Part shown: positions 12,822-19,486 of the stretch, piece by piece
How the letters are laid out: each line of letters starts with the position of its first letter
Numbering within the stretch: the stretch's first letter is position 1
Source of the DNA: a virus
Virus record (IMG/VR): IMGVR_UViG_3300046516_000224
Span: 1 to 21,392 of that record
DNA length: 21,392 nucleotides
Reading direction: 5' to 3' (one strand)
The notes under the pieces: model-generated
Seen by the model: the letters and a program-made list of their open reading frames with translations, nothing else
Database searches by the model: none
Told to the model about the DNA's origin: nothing
Made by a program: the position numbers and the translations under genes

Positions 12822-14816
12822 CTATTCCTTAGCTTCCGACCAACGGTTTACAAGCATAGCCTCTGCTTCCAGAGGGACCTTCAAAAGCTTCTGCATCTCT
12901 GGTCCTGCCATCGCGTCTTCCAAGTATAGCTTAGCTTCCTCGGCCCTGTAATTGGGTGCTTGAAGTACCAATTCATCATGCACAGAGAGTACAAGATGAA
13001 TCCAATCCTTCTCCTCGTACCCCTTATTCGACTCCTTAATAGTGTTATACACACGTACCATAGCCATCTTGATTAGACCAGCCGCACTACCCTGGATAAG
13101 GCTGTTGAAGATCTGCCGTTCTCCACCACCACGAATACCCCAACGCTGATCATTCAAGTCCCACACCCTACGAACGAACCCCGTTAGTGTAACAATATGG
13201 GGAATGTCCCTACGTCTTGCAGTACTAACCACCTGACTCTTGAATTTGTTTACCTCTGGCTGAGTCTTGGCATACTCCTGGAAAAGATTCTGCACATATT
13301 TAAGAGGCTTGCCCATAAGGGCAGCAGTACTCTCCTCACCTGCTCCGAATAGAATACCAAAACCAAGAGTCTTGGCTGCTGATCTCATTTCCTTCGTAAC
13401 TTCTTCAATGGATACCTGGTAAAGAGCGGCAGCAGTTGCCTTATGAGCATCAATTCCATTGTGGAAACCATCAAATAGAACACCATGACCTATGAAATGC
13501 GCAAGGACACGGTACTCAATCTGCCCATAGTCAGCTACTACAAGACTATAGCCTTCAGGTGCACGAAACAGACCCCGTACCTTCTTTCCCAGAGGCTTGT
13601 CAGGACGTGGGACATTCTGAAGATTAGGTGCACGGCAAGAGAACCTAGAAGTAGCTGTTCCGTACTGACACAAGTCAGCATGAATCCTGTTATGGAAAAT
13701 AATACTTGGCTTGTCCGCCTCCGGGTTACCTAGGTACCCACGAACATATGTGCCCCTTAGCTTATCCATCTCGGAATACTCAAGCAGCAGCTTAACCAAC
13801 GGGTTGGATGGAAAGGCCTCCATAGCTTTCTTGTCCGTGGAATAGTCAAAGATAGTCAGGCTTTCCTCTGCCTTCTTTTTCTTCAGGCCACCATCAGTCA
13901 GACGAGTAGCCTTCAACCCCTGGTTTCCCTCTTCCTTACTTCCATAAAGAATCTCACAGCGCTGCTTAGGAGAATTAAGATTGAAGAACCTACCTGCCTC
14001 ACGATAGATCTTAGTCTCCAGAGTCGTCATCAATTCAGTAAGCTCAACCTCAAGCTGCTGAAGGGCTGCAACGTCCATAGGAGCGCCTACAAGGTTCATT
14101 GAGAACAAAGCCTCAAACAGCTCCTCTTCAAGCGCTCTATGGTCCACCAGACCCTCTTCACGGCACCTTCTGTCAAGCTGTAGCCAGAGCAACCAAGTGT
14201 ACCGAGCGTCCATGAGACCATAGTAGGCTACCTTTGAAAAAGGGTGAGCCTCAATGCACTTTCCGATACCTTCCTTGTCATAGTCAACACCATAGTACCA
14301 ACGGGTGAGAATCTTAAGACCAAGACCCATTGGTCGCTTGGGTCCGCCCATTGGCTTTCCAATATTCTCATCAAGAGACCATTGAAGCACAATAGTATCT
14401 CCCCTTGGAGCACAGGGAAACTCTCCGTAGTACTTATGAAGGGACACAAAGTCAGTTGCAACGTTATGCGCTATCTTCCTAATGGTTGGACTGAAGAACA
14501 AGGGCTTTAGAATTCTGAAGGCAACAGAAGGACGTAGCTGTACAGGTGGAGCATCAAACACTAGAGGGTAGAACACCTTGTTCTTTGTATGTGCCTTCTG
14601 AAGAACCACATCTCCATTTGGATGACCCAAAGGAATAATAATTGTTCTTCCATAAGTGGCTAGAGAAATCCACACCACTCTGTTCTGCGAAGGAATACCA
14701 CGAGTACCTGGGAACTCTCCGTCCATAGACTCAATGTCGAATACAAAAGCATCCTGCTGCATGAAGTAGTCTACTTCTGCAATCAGTTGTTCCTCAGTAA
14801 GGATAAGTCCTTCCAT
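12822..14816 (-). CDS. DNA polymerase I (family A) with 3'-5' exonuclease
   Basis: This is the replicative polymerase. Exonuclease motifs are FDIES (D27, E29), HNVATD (about 117-122) and YGLMD (Y199, D203). The polymerase part has TSRFSC and NLQNVPRP, then motif A VVADYGQIEYR (D429), motif B RSAAKTLGFGILFG (R478, K482, F486) and motif C VHDE (613-615). No 5'-3' nuclease domain is present, as in most phage family A enzymes. F486 sits where a Tyr is found in T7. The ATG at 14816 is chosen because AGGAGG lies four bases upstream; the ATG at 14855 is inside the preceding microgene. The length is 664 aa. Confidence 0.95.
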   Translation of the reverse strand: MEGLILTEEQLIAEVDYFMQQDAFVFDIESMDGEFPGTRGIPSQNRVVWISLATYGRTIIIPLGHPNGDVVLQKAHTKNKVFYPLVFDAPPVQLRPSVAFRILKPLFFSPTIRKIAHNVATDFVSLHKYYGEFPCAPRGDTIVLQWSLDENIGKPMGGPKRPMGLGLKILTRWYYGVDYDKEGIGKCIEAHPFSKVAYYGLMDARYTWLLWLQLDRRCREEGLVDHRALEEELFEALFSMNLVGAPMDVAALQQLEVELTELMTTLETKIYREAGRFFNLNSPKQRCEILYGSKEEGNQGLKATRLTDGGLKKKKAEESLTIFDYSTDKKAMEAFPSNPLVKLLLEYSEMDKLRGTYVRGYLGNPEADKPSIIFHNRIHADLCQYGTATSRFSCRAPNLQNVPRPDKPLGKKVRGLFRAPEGYSLVVADYGQIEYRVLAHFIGHGVLFDGFHNGIDAHKATAAALYQVSIEEVTKEMRSAAKTLGFGILFGAGEESTAALMGKPLKYVQNLFQEYAKTQPEVNKFKSQVVSTARRRDIPHIVTLTGFVRRVWDLNDQRWGIRGGGERQIFNSLIQGSAAGLIKMAMVRVYNTIKESNKGYEEKDWIHLVLSVHDELVLQAPNYRAEEAKLYLEDAMAGPEMQKLLKVPLEAEAMLVNRWSEAKE

Positions 14817-14824
14817 CTGTCCTC

Positions 14825-14938
14825 CTAGTATGCTCTGGACGTAAGCAGTGCCCACATTACTGTTAGTCTTTCACGAAACGTAAGCCACGCTACTCTATTA
14901 CATATACTTCCTACTTCTTGTTGCCTGGTTAGTACCAT
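14825..14938 (-). CDS. Hypothetical Trp/Arg-rich microprotein, 37 aa
   Basis: The ATG at 14938 shares a base with the TGA of the preceding gene (TGATG). The stop TAG at 14825-14827 overlaps the polymerase ribosome site. The product reads as one basic amphipathic helix (NRVAWLTFRERLTVMWALLTSRAY). It resembles short WLTFRERLxVxWxLL-type proteins I associate with actinobacteriophage genomes, but that is memory rather than a search result. It is probably real because it exactly fills the gap and is coupled on both sides. Confidence 0.6.
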   Translation of the reverse strand: MVLTRQQEVGSICNRVAWLTFRERLTVMWALLTSRAY

Positions 14939-15186
14939 CAGAGTTCTACTCCCATTTCCATCTGCTCAAGGTAGTAATAGTCATAGGCGTACCGTCCTGG
15001 ACCACGGTTCATCAGGAGCTTGTAGCCATCTTCACCTGTCTCCCAGATGTAGTACTCAAGGTCAGTCTCAGCACGCTTGAGAAGATACTCCATAGCCTTG
15101 AAGGAATCCGGGAAGGGAATGATATCGTCGTAGTCGTGAGTGTAGTCGCCGTCAAACATGTAGTGGCGAACCATATAGAATTCCAT
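14938..15186 (-). CDS. Hypothetical acidic Tyr-rich protein, 82 aa
   Basis: The protein is strongly acidic and unusually rich in tyrosine (DYTHDYDDIIPF, then RYAYDYYYLEQMEMG). Helical parts (DSFKAMEYLLKRAETDLEY) alternate with strands. No family is recognised. It starts two bases after the stop of the similar gene upstream. It belongs to a recurring type in this window: small, acidic, aromatic, and starting with a phrase like a beta strand. Confidence 0.65.
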   Translation of the reverse strand: MEFYMVRHYMFDGDYTHDYDDIIPFPDSFKAMEYLLKRAETDLEYYIWETGEDGYKLLMNRGPGRYAYDYYYLEQMEMGVEL

Positions 15187-15187
15187 T

Positions 15188-15451
15188 TTAATCCTCAGTC
15201 TCCTCAGTATCCAGAATCAATGTACTATCCGTAAATCCAGAAACATATTTACTATCGTAGTCTTCGTGCTTGTCCCAGCAGTCGGTATTACCAGGAACAA
15301 CATCATAATCAAAGAAGGATGTTTCCAGAAGTTCCGCTATAGCCTTACGAGCGTTGACTTCCTGAGTATAGTAGCCAAGAGTAGTGAGACTGTCCCAGTC
15401 CTCTCCCTGATGCTGACCACCCTGGTAGTGATGAATAATGTACAGCTTCAC
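15188..15451 (-). CDS. Hypothetical acidic protein, 87 aa
   Basis: The start is the GTG at 15451, because GGAGG (15457-15461) lies five bases upstream. An in-frame ATG at 15499 would sit inside the loop of a strong hairpin and has no ribosome site. The product starts MKLYIIHHYQGG, has a helical centre (VNARKAIAELLETSFF) and a very acidic end (LDTEETED). Family unknown. It follows the hairpin that closes the SSB transcript. Confidence 0.65.
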   Translation of the reverse strand: MKLYIIHHYQGGQHQGEDWDSLTTLGYYTQEVNARKAIAELLETSFFDYDVVPGNTDCWDKHEDYDSKYVSGFTDSTLILDTEETED

Positions 15452-15468
15452 TGTATCCTCCAATGTAA

Positions 15469-15517
15469 GAAGCCCCTCTGACCTGTCTTGTAGGAACAAC
15501 AGTATCAGAGGGGCTTC
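15469..15517 (-). terminator. 13-bp perfect hairpin after the SSB gene
   Basis: Arms 15469-15481 and 15505-15517 are exact inverted complements of 13 bases. A second short stem (15483-15486 with 15499-15502) stacks inside the loop. In the minus-strand RNA it lies 34 bases after the SSB stop and is followed by TTACATT. It is probably a terminator or processing hairpin. It also shows that the next gene starts at 15451, not 15499. Confidence 0.75.
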
Positions 15518-15550
15518 GGTGTGTCTAGCTACGCGATCTAGCTACATGCT

Positions 15551-16288
15551 TTAGTTGCTGGCACGCTTCGCAGGCTTGTCAGAATCCTGGAAAGGAACGT
15601 TGGCAAGGAACTGAATAGTAGGAATGAATATGATCTCTTCACCATACACCTCAAGGGCACGCTCAGCAAGATCAGACTCAGTCAGAGGCTGAATTCCGTA
15701 GTCGTCCTCCAGGTCACGAGCCTTAAGAGGAAGGACACGAGTAGCAGGAGCGTCACGATTCGGAAGCTTCTCATGGTAGACGTGGAAGTAGCGGTCATCA
15801 GAATTCAGAGCCCAGTAGTCGCCCTGAGGATTCTCAGTAAGGGACTGGAGAGCAGTGGACACCTCGTTGCCGAATACCCATGCTACAACCTTGTCTGGGT
15901 CCTCAATGAGGTCCACAACGTTCATGACATAGGACTGAGAGCGACGGAGACCCTCAGCACACAGTGGGCAGTCACCCTGAAAGAACTCATCATTCAGGCA
16001 GGTATAGTACTTACCCTTGGGACCCGCAGACTTGATGTAGTGGCGACCATACTTCACAGCAGGAACCTCATCAAGGATCTTTACAATACGCTTACCCTTA
16101 CCGCCGAGAACAAGGGACTCAAACTTTGCAGTCTCACGTCGCTCAGGAACAGGCGCACCCCAACCAGCACTAACGGCTGTGACATTACGGGACATCCTAC
16201 GGGAAGGAACAGGGTCGACACTGTCAGCATCGTTGTAGTGATTGTCATCAGTAGTGTCAGAAACAGGGACACGGGAAATCTTTGCCAT
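15551..16288 (-). CDS. Probable ssDNA-binding protein, 245 aa
   Basis: A disordered N-terminus (about 1-50) carries SAGWGAP at 40-46. A beta-rich OB-like part follows (GGKGKRIVKILDEVPAVKYGRHYIK), with a cysteine group CLNDEFFQGDCPLC (about 97-110) like the zinc insertion of gp32-type proteins, then a VVDLIEDP strand-turn. It ends in a short tail with acidic then basic residues. This matches the phage gp32-like ssDNA-binding proteins seen beside family A polymerases. The ATG at 16288 has AGGAG five bases upstream. It would coat single-stranded DNA during replication and recombination. The family call rests on pattern and context. Confidence 0.65.
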   Translation of the reverse strand: MAKISRVPVSDTTDDNHYNDADSVDPVPSRRMSRNVTAVSAGWGAPVPERRETAKFESLVLGGKGKRIVKILDEVPAVKYGRHYIKSAGPKGKYYTCLNDEFFQGDCPLCAEGLRRSQSYVMNVVDLIEDPDKVVAWVFGNEVSTALQSLTENPQGDYWALNSDDRYFHVYHEKLPNRDAPATRVLPLKARDLEDDYGIQPLTESDLAERALEVYGEEIIFIPTIQFLANVPFQDSDKPAKRASN

Positions 16289-16325
16289 TTATACTCCTAG
16301 TATGGACTAATTGGGGGAGTTGATA

Positions 16326-16676
16326 TTAGGGGAGTTCAATTTGATGCGCCAGTGTCTTGTCATTCTTGCGCGCATCTGCAATAGAACGATACCACTTCAG
16401 GTCTGGAATCATGACAGCATCAATAGCGTCATTCAGTACATCCAGAACTTCGGCCATAGTAACACCAGGTGTGATGGATACCTTGGCGGAAGAAAAAGTG
16501 TCAAGGTGCTCATAGTTTCCTACGTTGACACGCATACCTCGGGAAGCGGTTACCTCAATCAGTGTAACACCTGAGGGTGACATTACCTTTTCGACTGTGA
16601 ACGTAGGCTCTGGAAGAGGCTGTGTGCTCTCTGTTGAAACTTCGTCTCGGATAGTCGGTTGCCTTTTTGCGGCCAC
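16326..16676 (-). CDS. Hypothetical protein, 116 aa
   Basis: The start is a GTG at 16676 with AAGGAG five bases upstream. An alternative ATG at 16583 would share a base with the stop of the preceding gene (TAATG) and give 85 residues. The longer form overlaps the MerR-like gene by 94 bases. The core has strands (GVTLIEVTASRGMRVNVGNYE) and then a helix (TMAEVLDVLNDAIDAVMI). The VNVGNYE phrase recalls small phage proteins seen beside SSBs, but no function is known. The N-terminal 31 residues look disordered. Confidence 0.6.
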   Translation of the reverse strand: MAAKRQPTIRDEVSTESTQPLPEPTFTVEKVMSPSGVTLIEVTASRGMRVNVGNYEHLDTFSSAKVSITPGVTMAEVLDVLNDAIDAVMIPDLKWYRSIADARKNDKTLAHQIELP

Positions 16677-17023
16677 AATACTCCTTCGGTTTTTGCAATC
16701 TCGACAAGTCCCTCAACCATATCACGTGTGTACATGCGACGTCTACCATTCGGCGTGGATGAGGGTTTTACGTAAGGCGACTTGGGAAGGATACCATCTG
16801 TCTCCCACTTGCGCAAGGTTATTGGACTACGATTTCCTAGTGCCTTGCCAAGGTGGCCGATGGAGAAGAACTCTTGTTCAACGCCACCGACCGTGAAGAT
16901 AAAAGGCTTGGAGTCCCAATCGTCTATAACCTTTTCCTGGACCTTGCGAATACTCTCGAACTCAAGTGGAGTAGTAGATCCAGGAAAGACTTTACTCAAT
17001 TGTTCCTGCCATGAAGTAGCCAT
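16583..17023 (-). CDS. MerR-like winged-helix DNA-binding protein, 146 aa
   Basis: Residues about 53-113 form a MerR/HTH_17-type unit. FSIGHLGKALG is the first helices, ITLRKWETDGILP is the recognition helix with its typical W-x-x-x-G-I-L-P, and a basic wing (GRRRMYTRDM) leads into a helix. The N-terminal 50 residues are a separate small region. The C-terminal 33 are basic and encoded over the next gene. It may be a phage regulator or replication accessory factor. The ATG at 17023 is preferred, with AAGGA five bases upstream, over 17077, which lies inside the preceding gene. Confidence 0.75.
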   Translation of the reverse strand: MATSWQEQLSKVFPGSTTPLEFESIRKVQEKVIDDWDSKPFIFTVGGVEQEFFSIGHLGKALGNRSPITLRKWETDGILPKSPYVKPSSTPNGRRRMYTRDMVEGLVEIAKTEGVLWPQKGNRLSETKFQQRAHSLFQSLRSQSKR

Positions 17024-17030
17024 AGAATCC

Positions 17031-17537
17031 TTACTCGTGCTCGTGCTCGAACTGGACAACACGAGTAGGAGTGACAACTACCTGGGTATGGTCACCGAAA
17101 GCGCTCAGCATTGCAAGCTCATAAGCACCATGCTGAATACTCAGATCTGGCCAGTCCTTAATAGCAATACCGTCAGGGTGAGGATAGTCAGTCTTACTGT
17201 AAGAAGAGTACCAAGGCTTCTGGTAGTCGTAGAAACCACCCTCGCGACCCATTTCCTCATCATTAATATCCTCAGTATCAGGGTAATCATCCTGCAACCA
17301 GGAAGCTGCTACTCGATCACTAGTGGTGACATAGTAGTCTCCCACACTGAACTCACAGACATCACCATCATTGAAGTACGGAGTGTACTGCTGCCACGTA
17401 ATAGCCTTTACACCAGAAGCGAATGCCTTCTGGAACTCCTCATGCAGATCCTCAATAGGACGCTGCGCTACAAACTCACGGCGACGATCATAGAAATCTC
17501 CCTCAACAGGGATACCCATGAAACTACGGTCAGACAT
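17031..17537 (-). CDS. Hypothetical acidic protein, 168 aa
   Basis: The ATG at 17537 has GGGAG five bases upstream; the longer in-frame start at 17678 lies in the DUF6915-like gene. The protein contains FQKAFASGVKAITWQQYTPYFNDG and FSVGDYYVTT, a pattern I associate with conserved proteins in actinobacteriophages. It also has many Asp/Glu/Tyr residues and a His/Glu tail (FEHEHE). No fold or function is recognised. It is one of the larger members of the acidic aromatic set. Confidence 0.7.
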   Translation of the reverse strand: MSDRSFMGIPVEGDFYDRRREFVAQRPIEDLHEEFQKAFASGVKAITWQQYTPYFNDGDVCEFSVGDYYVTTSDRVAASWLQDDYPDTEDINDEEMGREGGFYDYQKPWYSSYSKTDYPHPDGIAIKDWPDLSIQHGAYELAMLSAFGDHTQVVVTPTRVVQFEHEHE

Positions 17538-17907
17538 TCTTACTCCCGAATATAGAATCGAAACTTCCAACTTCCTTGCGTACTGCTCCTGACATCCACT
17601 TCTCCAGAGGCATACCCTTGATGTAATCTGCTGGGCTTGGAAGCCATCCCAGATCCTCAATGATATGACGCTCTGCAATCTCCCTCACAGGAACCTGAAT
17701 AGTCTTGTGAGACTTCTCAATGGTCAGTGTCTTGCCGAAGATTGTCTGGCAAAGAAATACACCAAGAGTGTGGTGGTAGACAGAACGATGACGTGAATCA
17801 CCTATTACCTGCTTACTAGAATCTATGAAGGATTCAATCTCTATGTAATCCTCCCAAGTGCCTCCCCATTTATGGGCTGCTGATTTGGCATGATAAAAAC
17901 TATTGAT
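17530..17907 (-). CDS. DUF6915-like protein lacking a canonical start codon, 125 aa
   Basis: This frame contains no ATG, GTG or TTG near its 5' end, yet it is open for 125 codons and its protein is clearly conserved-looking: YHAKSAAHKWGGTWEDY, DSRHRSVYHHTLGVFL, IFG, VPVREIAERHIIEDLG and LPSPADY, in the order I know from DUF6915-type proteins. Those proteins usually start a few residues before the first HAKS. Here that place holds ATC (17907-17905), exactly six bases after GGAGG. Either ATC is used, or the ATG has been lost. An in-frame stop lies at 17940, so no upstream start exists. The HNH stop overlaps the first codons. The end overlaps the next gene by eight bases. Function unknown; the many His may bind metal. 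Confidence 0.7.
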   Translation of the reverse strand: MNSFYHAKSAAHKWGGTWEDYIEIESFIDSSKQVIGDSRHRSVYHHTLGVFLCQTIFGKTLTIEKSHKTIQVPVREIAERHIIEDLGWLPSPADYIKGMPLEKWMSGAVRKEVGSFDSIFGSKNV

Positions 17908-18307
17908 TATGCACCTCCATGTATATAGCGGCTGCTCTCAACAACTCGGGATCATGATTAAATAATCCTAGACCTCTATTACATTTCCCACATATAAACT
18001 CTCGCACTTTACCAGTTTGGTCATTATGGTCAAGATGAAGTTCTTCCGCTGAGAAGCATAATGGACAGAAGCTAGAACGTGCCTTTAACTCGTCATATTC
18101 TTCAAGAGTCAATCCGTATACTTGCTTGGCACGATACCGCATTGCTGATCTATTTGAACTGTGTTGCTTTGACATACATTCTTTACACCTACCACAGAGA
18201 CCACTATTCCCATTCTTATGCTTCCAGAAGTTTTCCACTGGTTTGAAGTCTGCGCAACCTGTACACCAATGCATCCCTTCTGGCGCGGTAGGTCTTCTAT
18301 AGGGCAC
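17900..18307 (-). CDS. HNH endonuclease, recombination endonuclease VII type
   Basis: The protein opens PEGMHWCTGCADFKPVENF with CGRCKECMSK, a zinc ribbon, and then has a helix (YGLTLEEYDEL). The endonuclease VII core is CPLC, LHLDHNDQTGKVREFICGKCNRGLGLFN and a final helix. The catalytic H-D pair reads LDHND. The start is taken as GTG at 18307 because the conserved PEGM segment lies just before the ATG at 18274; both are possible and neither has a strong ribosome site. It overlaps the preceding gene by 11 bases and ends over the beginning of the DUF6915-like gene, so its insertion may have removed that gene's start. Confidence 0.8.
   Translation of the reverse strand: MPYRRPTAPEGMHWCTGCADFKPVENFWKHKNGNSGLCGRCKECMSKQHSSNRSAMRYRAKQVYGLTLEEYDELKARSSFCPLCFSAEELHLDHNDQTGKVREFICGKCNRGLGLFNHDPELLRAAAIYMEVHNQ
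17914..17918 (-). promoter_or_regulatory. GGAGG ribosome site before the ATC codon
   Basis: A full GGAGGT site lies inside the last codons of the HNH gene, six bases before the ATC at 17907, where the start of the DUF6915-like frame is expected. No ATG, GTG or TTG in any suitable frame follows at normal distance: the next ATG, at 17891, is in another frame that ends after 16 codons. This supports the view that the ATC is at the true start position. Confidence 0.6.
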
Positions 18308-18509
18308 TAGATGTGCACAGTTCCTGCTCAGCCTTGTAGAACTTGTGCTCCTTCTTGAAGTACTTGTATAGAGCCTCACTGAATTCATAGTCACAACGAG
18401 CCTCGTCAATAGCCACAACAAACCTGACAAGAGCATCCTCATCAAGCTCCATAGACAGACAATCAGCCAGTTCCTCAAGGTCAATAACAGAAGTAACACG
18501 GAGTTCCAT
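18297..18509 (-). CDS. Hypothetical acidic helical protein, 70 aa
   Basis: The chain is acidic and helical (IDLEELADCLSMELDEDALVRFV-type, then YEFSEALYKYFKKEHKF) with a short Cys/Ser end. The ATG at 18509 shares a base with the TAA of the previous gene (TAATG). No family is recognised. It belongs to the run of small acidic proteins between 18.3 and 19.1 kb. Confidence 0.65.
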   Translation of the reverse strand: MELRVTSVIDLEELADCLSMELDEDALVRFVVAIDEARCDYEFSEALYKYFKKEHKFYKAEQELCTSSAL

Positions 18510-18784
18510 TAAAGATCTACCTCAATCCAATCGTATCTAACAACAGGGAGTTTAACAACTTCAGTAGCCACGATCACATCACAGTCATTCCAAGGGTCCT
18601 CTTCCTGCATCTCAGTAGCAGGATTCAGGTACAGCACACGGTAGTTCTTACCCTCAAACTCGAACACACCAGTCCAGGTGCTGTACCAGCGTCTGTCTTC
18701 AATGTGCTTGATATCAGTCAGCTCATATGGATAGTCATTCTCTTCCATAAATTCTCTGGTGAACTCACGAGTTACCTTAGCCAT
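18509..18784 (-). CDS. Hypothetical acidic protein, 91 aa
   Basis: A helical start (MAKVTREFTREFMEEN) is followed by a beta-rich part (RRWYSTWTGVFEFEGKNYRVLYLNPATEMQEEDPW) and a final VVKLPVVRYDWIEVDL. The PATEMQEEDPW phrase looks like a conserved family core that recurs in actinobacteriophage accessory genes. No function is known. It overlaps the preceding gene by eight bases and is coupled to the next by TAATG. Confidence 0.68.
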   Translation of the reverse strand: MAKVTREFTREFMEENDYPYELTDIKHIEDRRWYSTWTGVFEFEGKNYRVLYLNPATEMQEEDPWNDCDVIVATEVVKLPVVRYDWIEVDL

Positions 18785-19064
18785 CTACATCAACCCAAAC
18801 CATTCGGCCAACGAATTCGTAGTACCACTCATCAGTACCCTCAATGTTAAAGGGAACACTGACAGAGTAAGCGGTCAACTTCTGTACAGTGAAAGTCTTA
18901 GCTCTATCACTACTCCACCAGCCATCTCCAGTAAGACGAGTACCCTGAGACTTAGCCTTTCCGTAAGTGTCATAGGGACCTAGCTTCTCTACTACCTTTC
19001 GTGCAGAATCGAAAGTAGTTACTCTGAAGAATTCATCGTCATCTTCTACAAAACATCTAGCCAT
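18777..19064 (-). CDS. Hypothetical acidic protein, 95 aa
   Basis: The start at 19064 is well supported (AGAGGAG upstream). The chain is mixed alpha/beta, with an acidic opening (CFVEDDDEFF), a helix (DSARKVVEKLG), GWWSSDRAKTFTV and a Tyr/Trp-rich end (DEWYYEFVGRMVWVDVDG). No family is recognised. It is encoded just after the lipoprotein gene and a weak hairpin, and it opens the coupled run of three small genes. Confidence 0.67.
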   Translation of the reverse strand: MARCFVEDDDEFFRVTTFDSARKVVEKLGPYDTYGKAKSQGTRLTGDGWWSSDRAKTFTVQKLTAYSVSVPFNIEGTDEWYYEFVGRMVWVDVDG

Positions 19065-19093
19065 ATTGCTCCTCTAATAGACCATACCCGCAA

Positions 19094-19107
19094 CCCTGTA
19101 AACAGGG
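19094..19107 (-). other. Small hairpin after the lipoprotein gene
   Basis: A five-base-pair GC stem (CCCTG/CAGGG) with a four-base loop lies in the 59-base gap after the lipoprotein stop. There is no U tract after it, so termination is doubtful. The remainder of the gap shows only the ribosome site of the next gene. Confidence 0.35.
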
Positions 19108-19123
19108 GTACGAGTAAAACTTA

Positions 19124-19468
19124 TTAGTGGTGAGTCGTGGTAGTACGGGTGCGAGTAGTCGTAGTGTGTGTAGTACTCTTCGGAGTCTTAGTCAGAGAAG
19201 TACCACCAGTAGTCTTCTTAGTGGTAGTCGTGGTATGCGTGGTGGTCACAGTGTGGTGAGAAGGATTGGCAAACATGCTGCTGTGTGCGTGGTAGTAGCT
19301 ACTGGTGACATGAACCGTGCGAGGAGTCGGGTAGTAGACGAACACATGCTGAGGAGTGTAGTAACCATACTCTACCTCCGTCATATCCCCGCCGCTTCCA
19401 CAAGCAGCAACACCAGTGAACATAGCGCCAGCAACGACAAGGCCAGCAAGCTTACGGTTGATCTTCAA
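19124..19468 (-). CDS. Thr/His-rich lipoprotein, 114 aa
   Basis: The first 23 residues form a lipoprotein signal peptide: basic start (MKINRK), hydrophobic core (LAGLVVAGAMFTG) and lipobox VAAC with the acceptor Cys at 23. The mature part has a Tyr/Pro-rich segment (EYGYYTPQHVFVYYPTP), several His (SYYHAHSS, NPSHH) and a tail of Thr/Lys/Arg/His repeats ending TTTTHH. The start is TTG at 19468 with AAGGAG upstream. A surface lipoprotein encoded by a phage often alters the infected cell, for example by blocking further phage entry. This role is inferred. The low-complexity tail could be glycosylated or bind metal. Confidence 0.75.
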   Translation of the reverse strand: MKINRKLAGLVVAGAMFTGVAACGSGGDMTEVEYGYYTPQHVFVYYPTPRTVHVTSSYYHAHSSMFANPSHHTVTTTHTTTTTKKTTGGTSLTKTPKSTTHTTTTRTRTTTTHH

Positions 19469-19486
19469 AACTACTCCTTCAGAGTA

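Noticed and set aside
16782-17555. Plus-strand frame of 257 codons
   Set aside because: It is antisense to the MerR-like gene and the 168-residue acidic protein, both of which have good ribosome sites and protein-like composition. Its translation shows no recognisable motif.
17538-17678. Longer N-terminus for the acidic 168-residue protein
   Set aside because: The extension overlaps the conserved end of the DUF6915-like frame and lacks a ribosome site. GGGAG before 17537 marks the start.
17900-18499. Group I intron hosting the HNH gene
   Set aside because: There is no non-coding conserved RNA-like space around the HNH gene: it overlaps genes on both sides, and no split exon of the DUF6915-like gene was found upstream.
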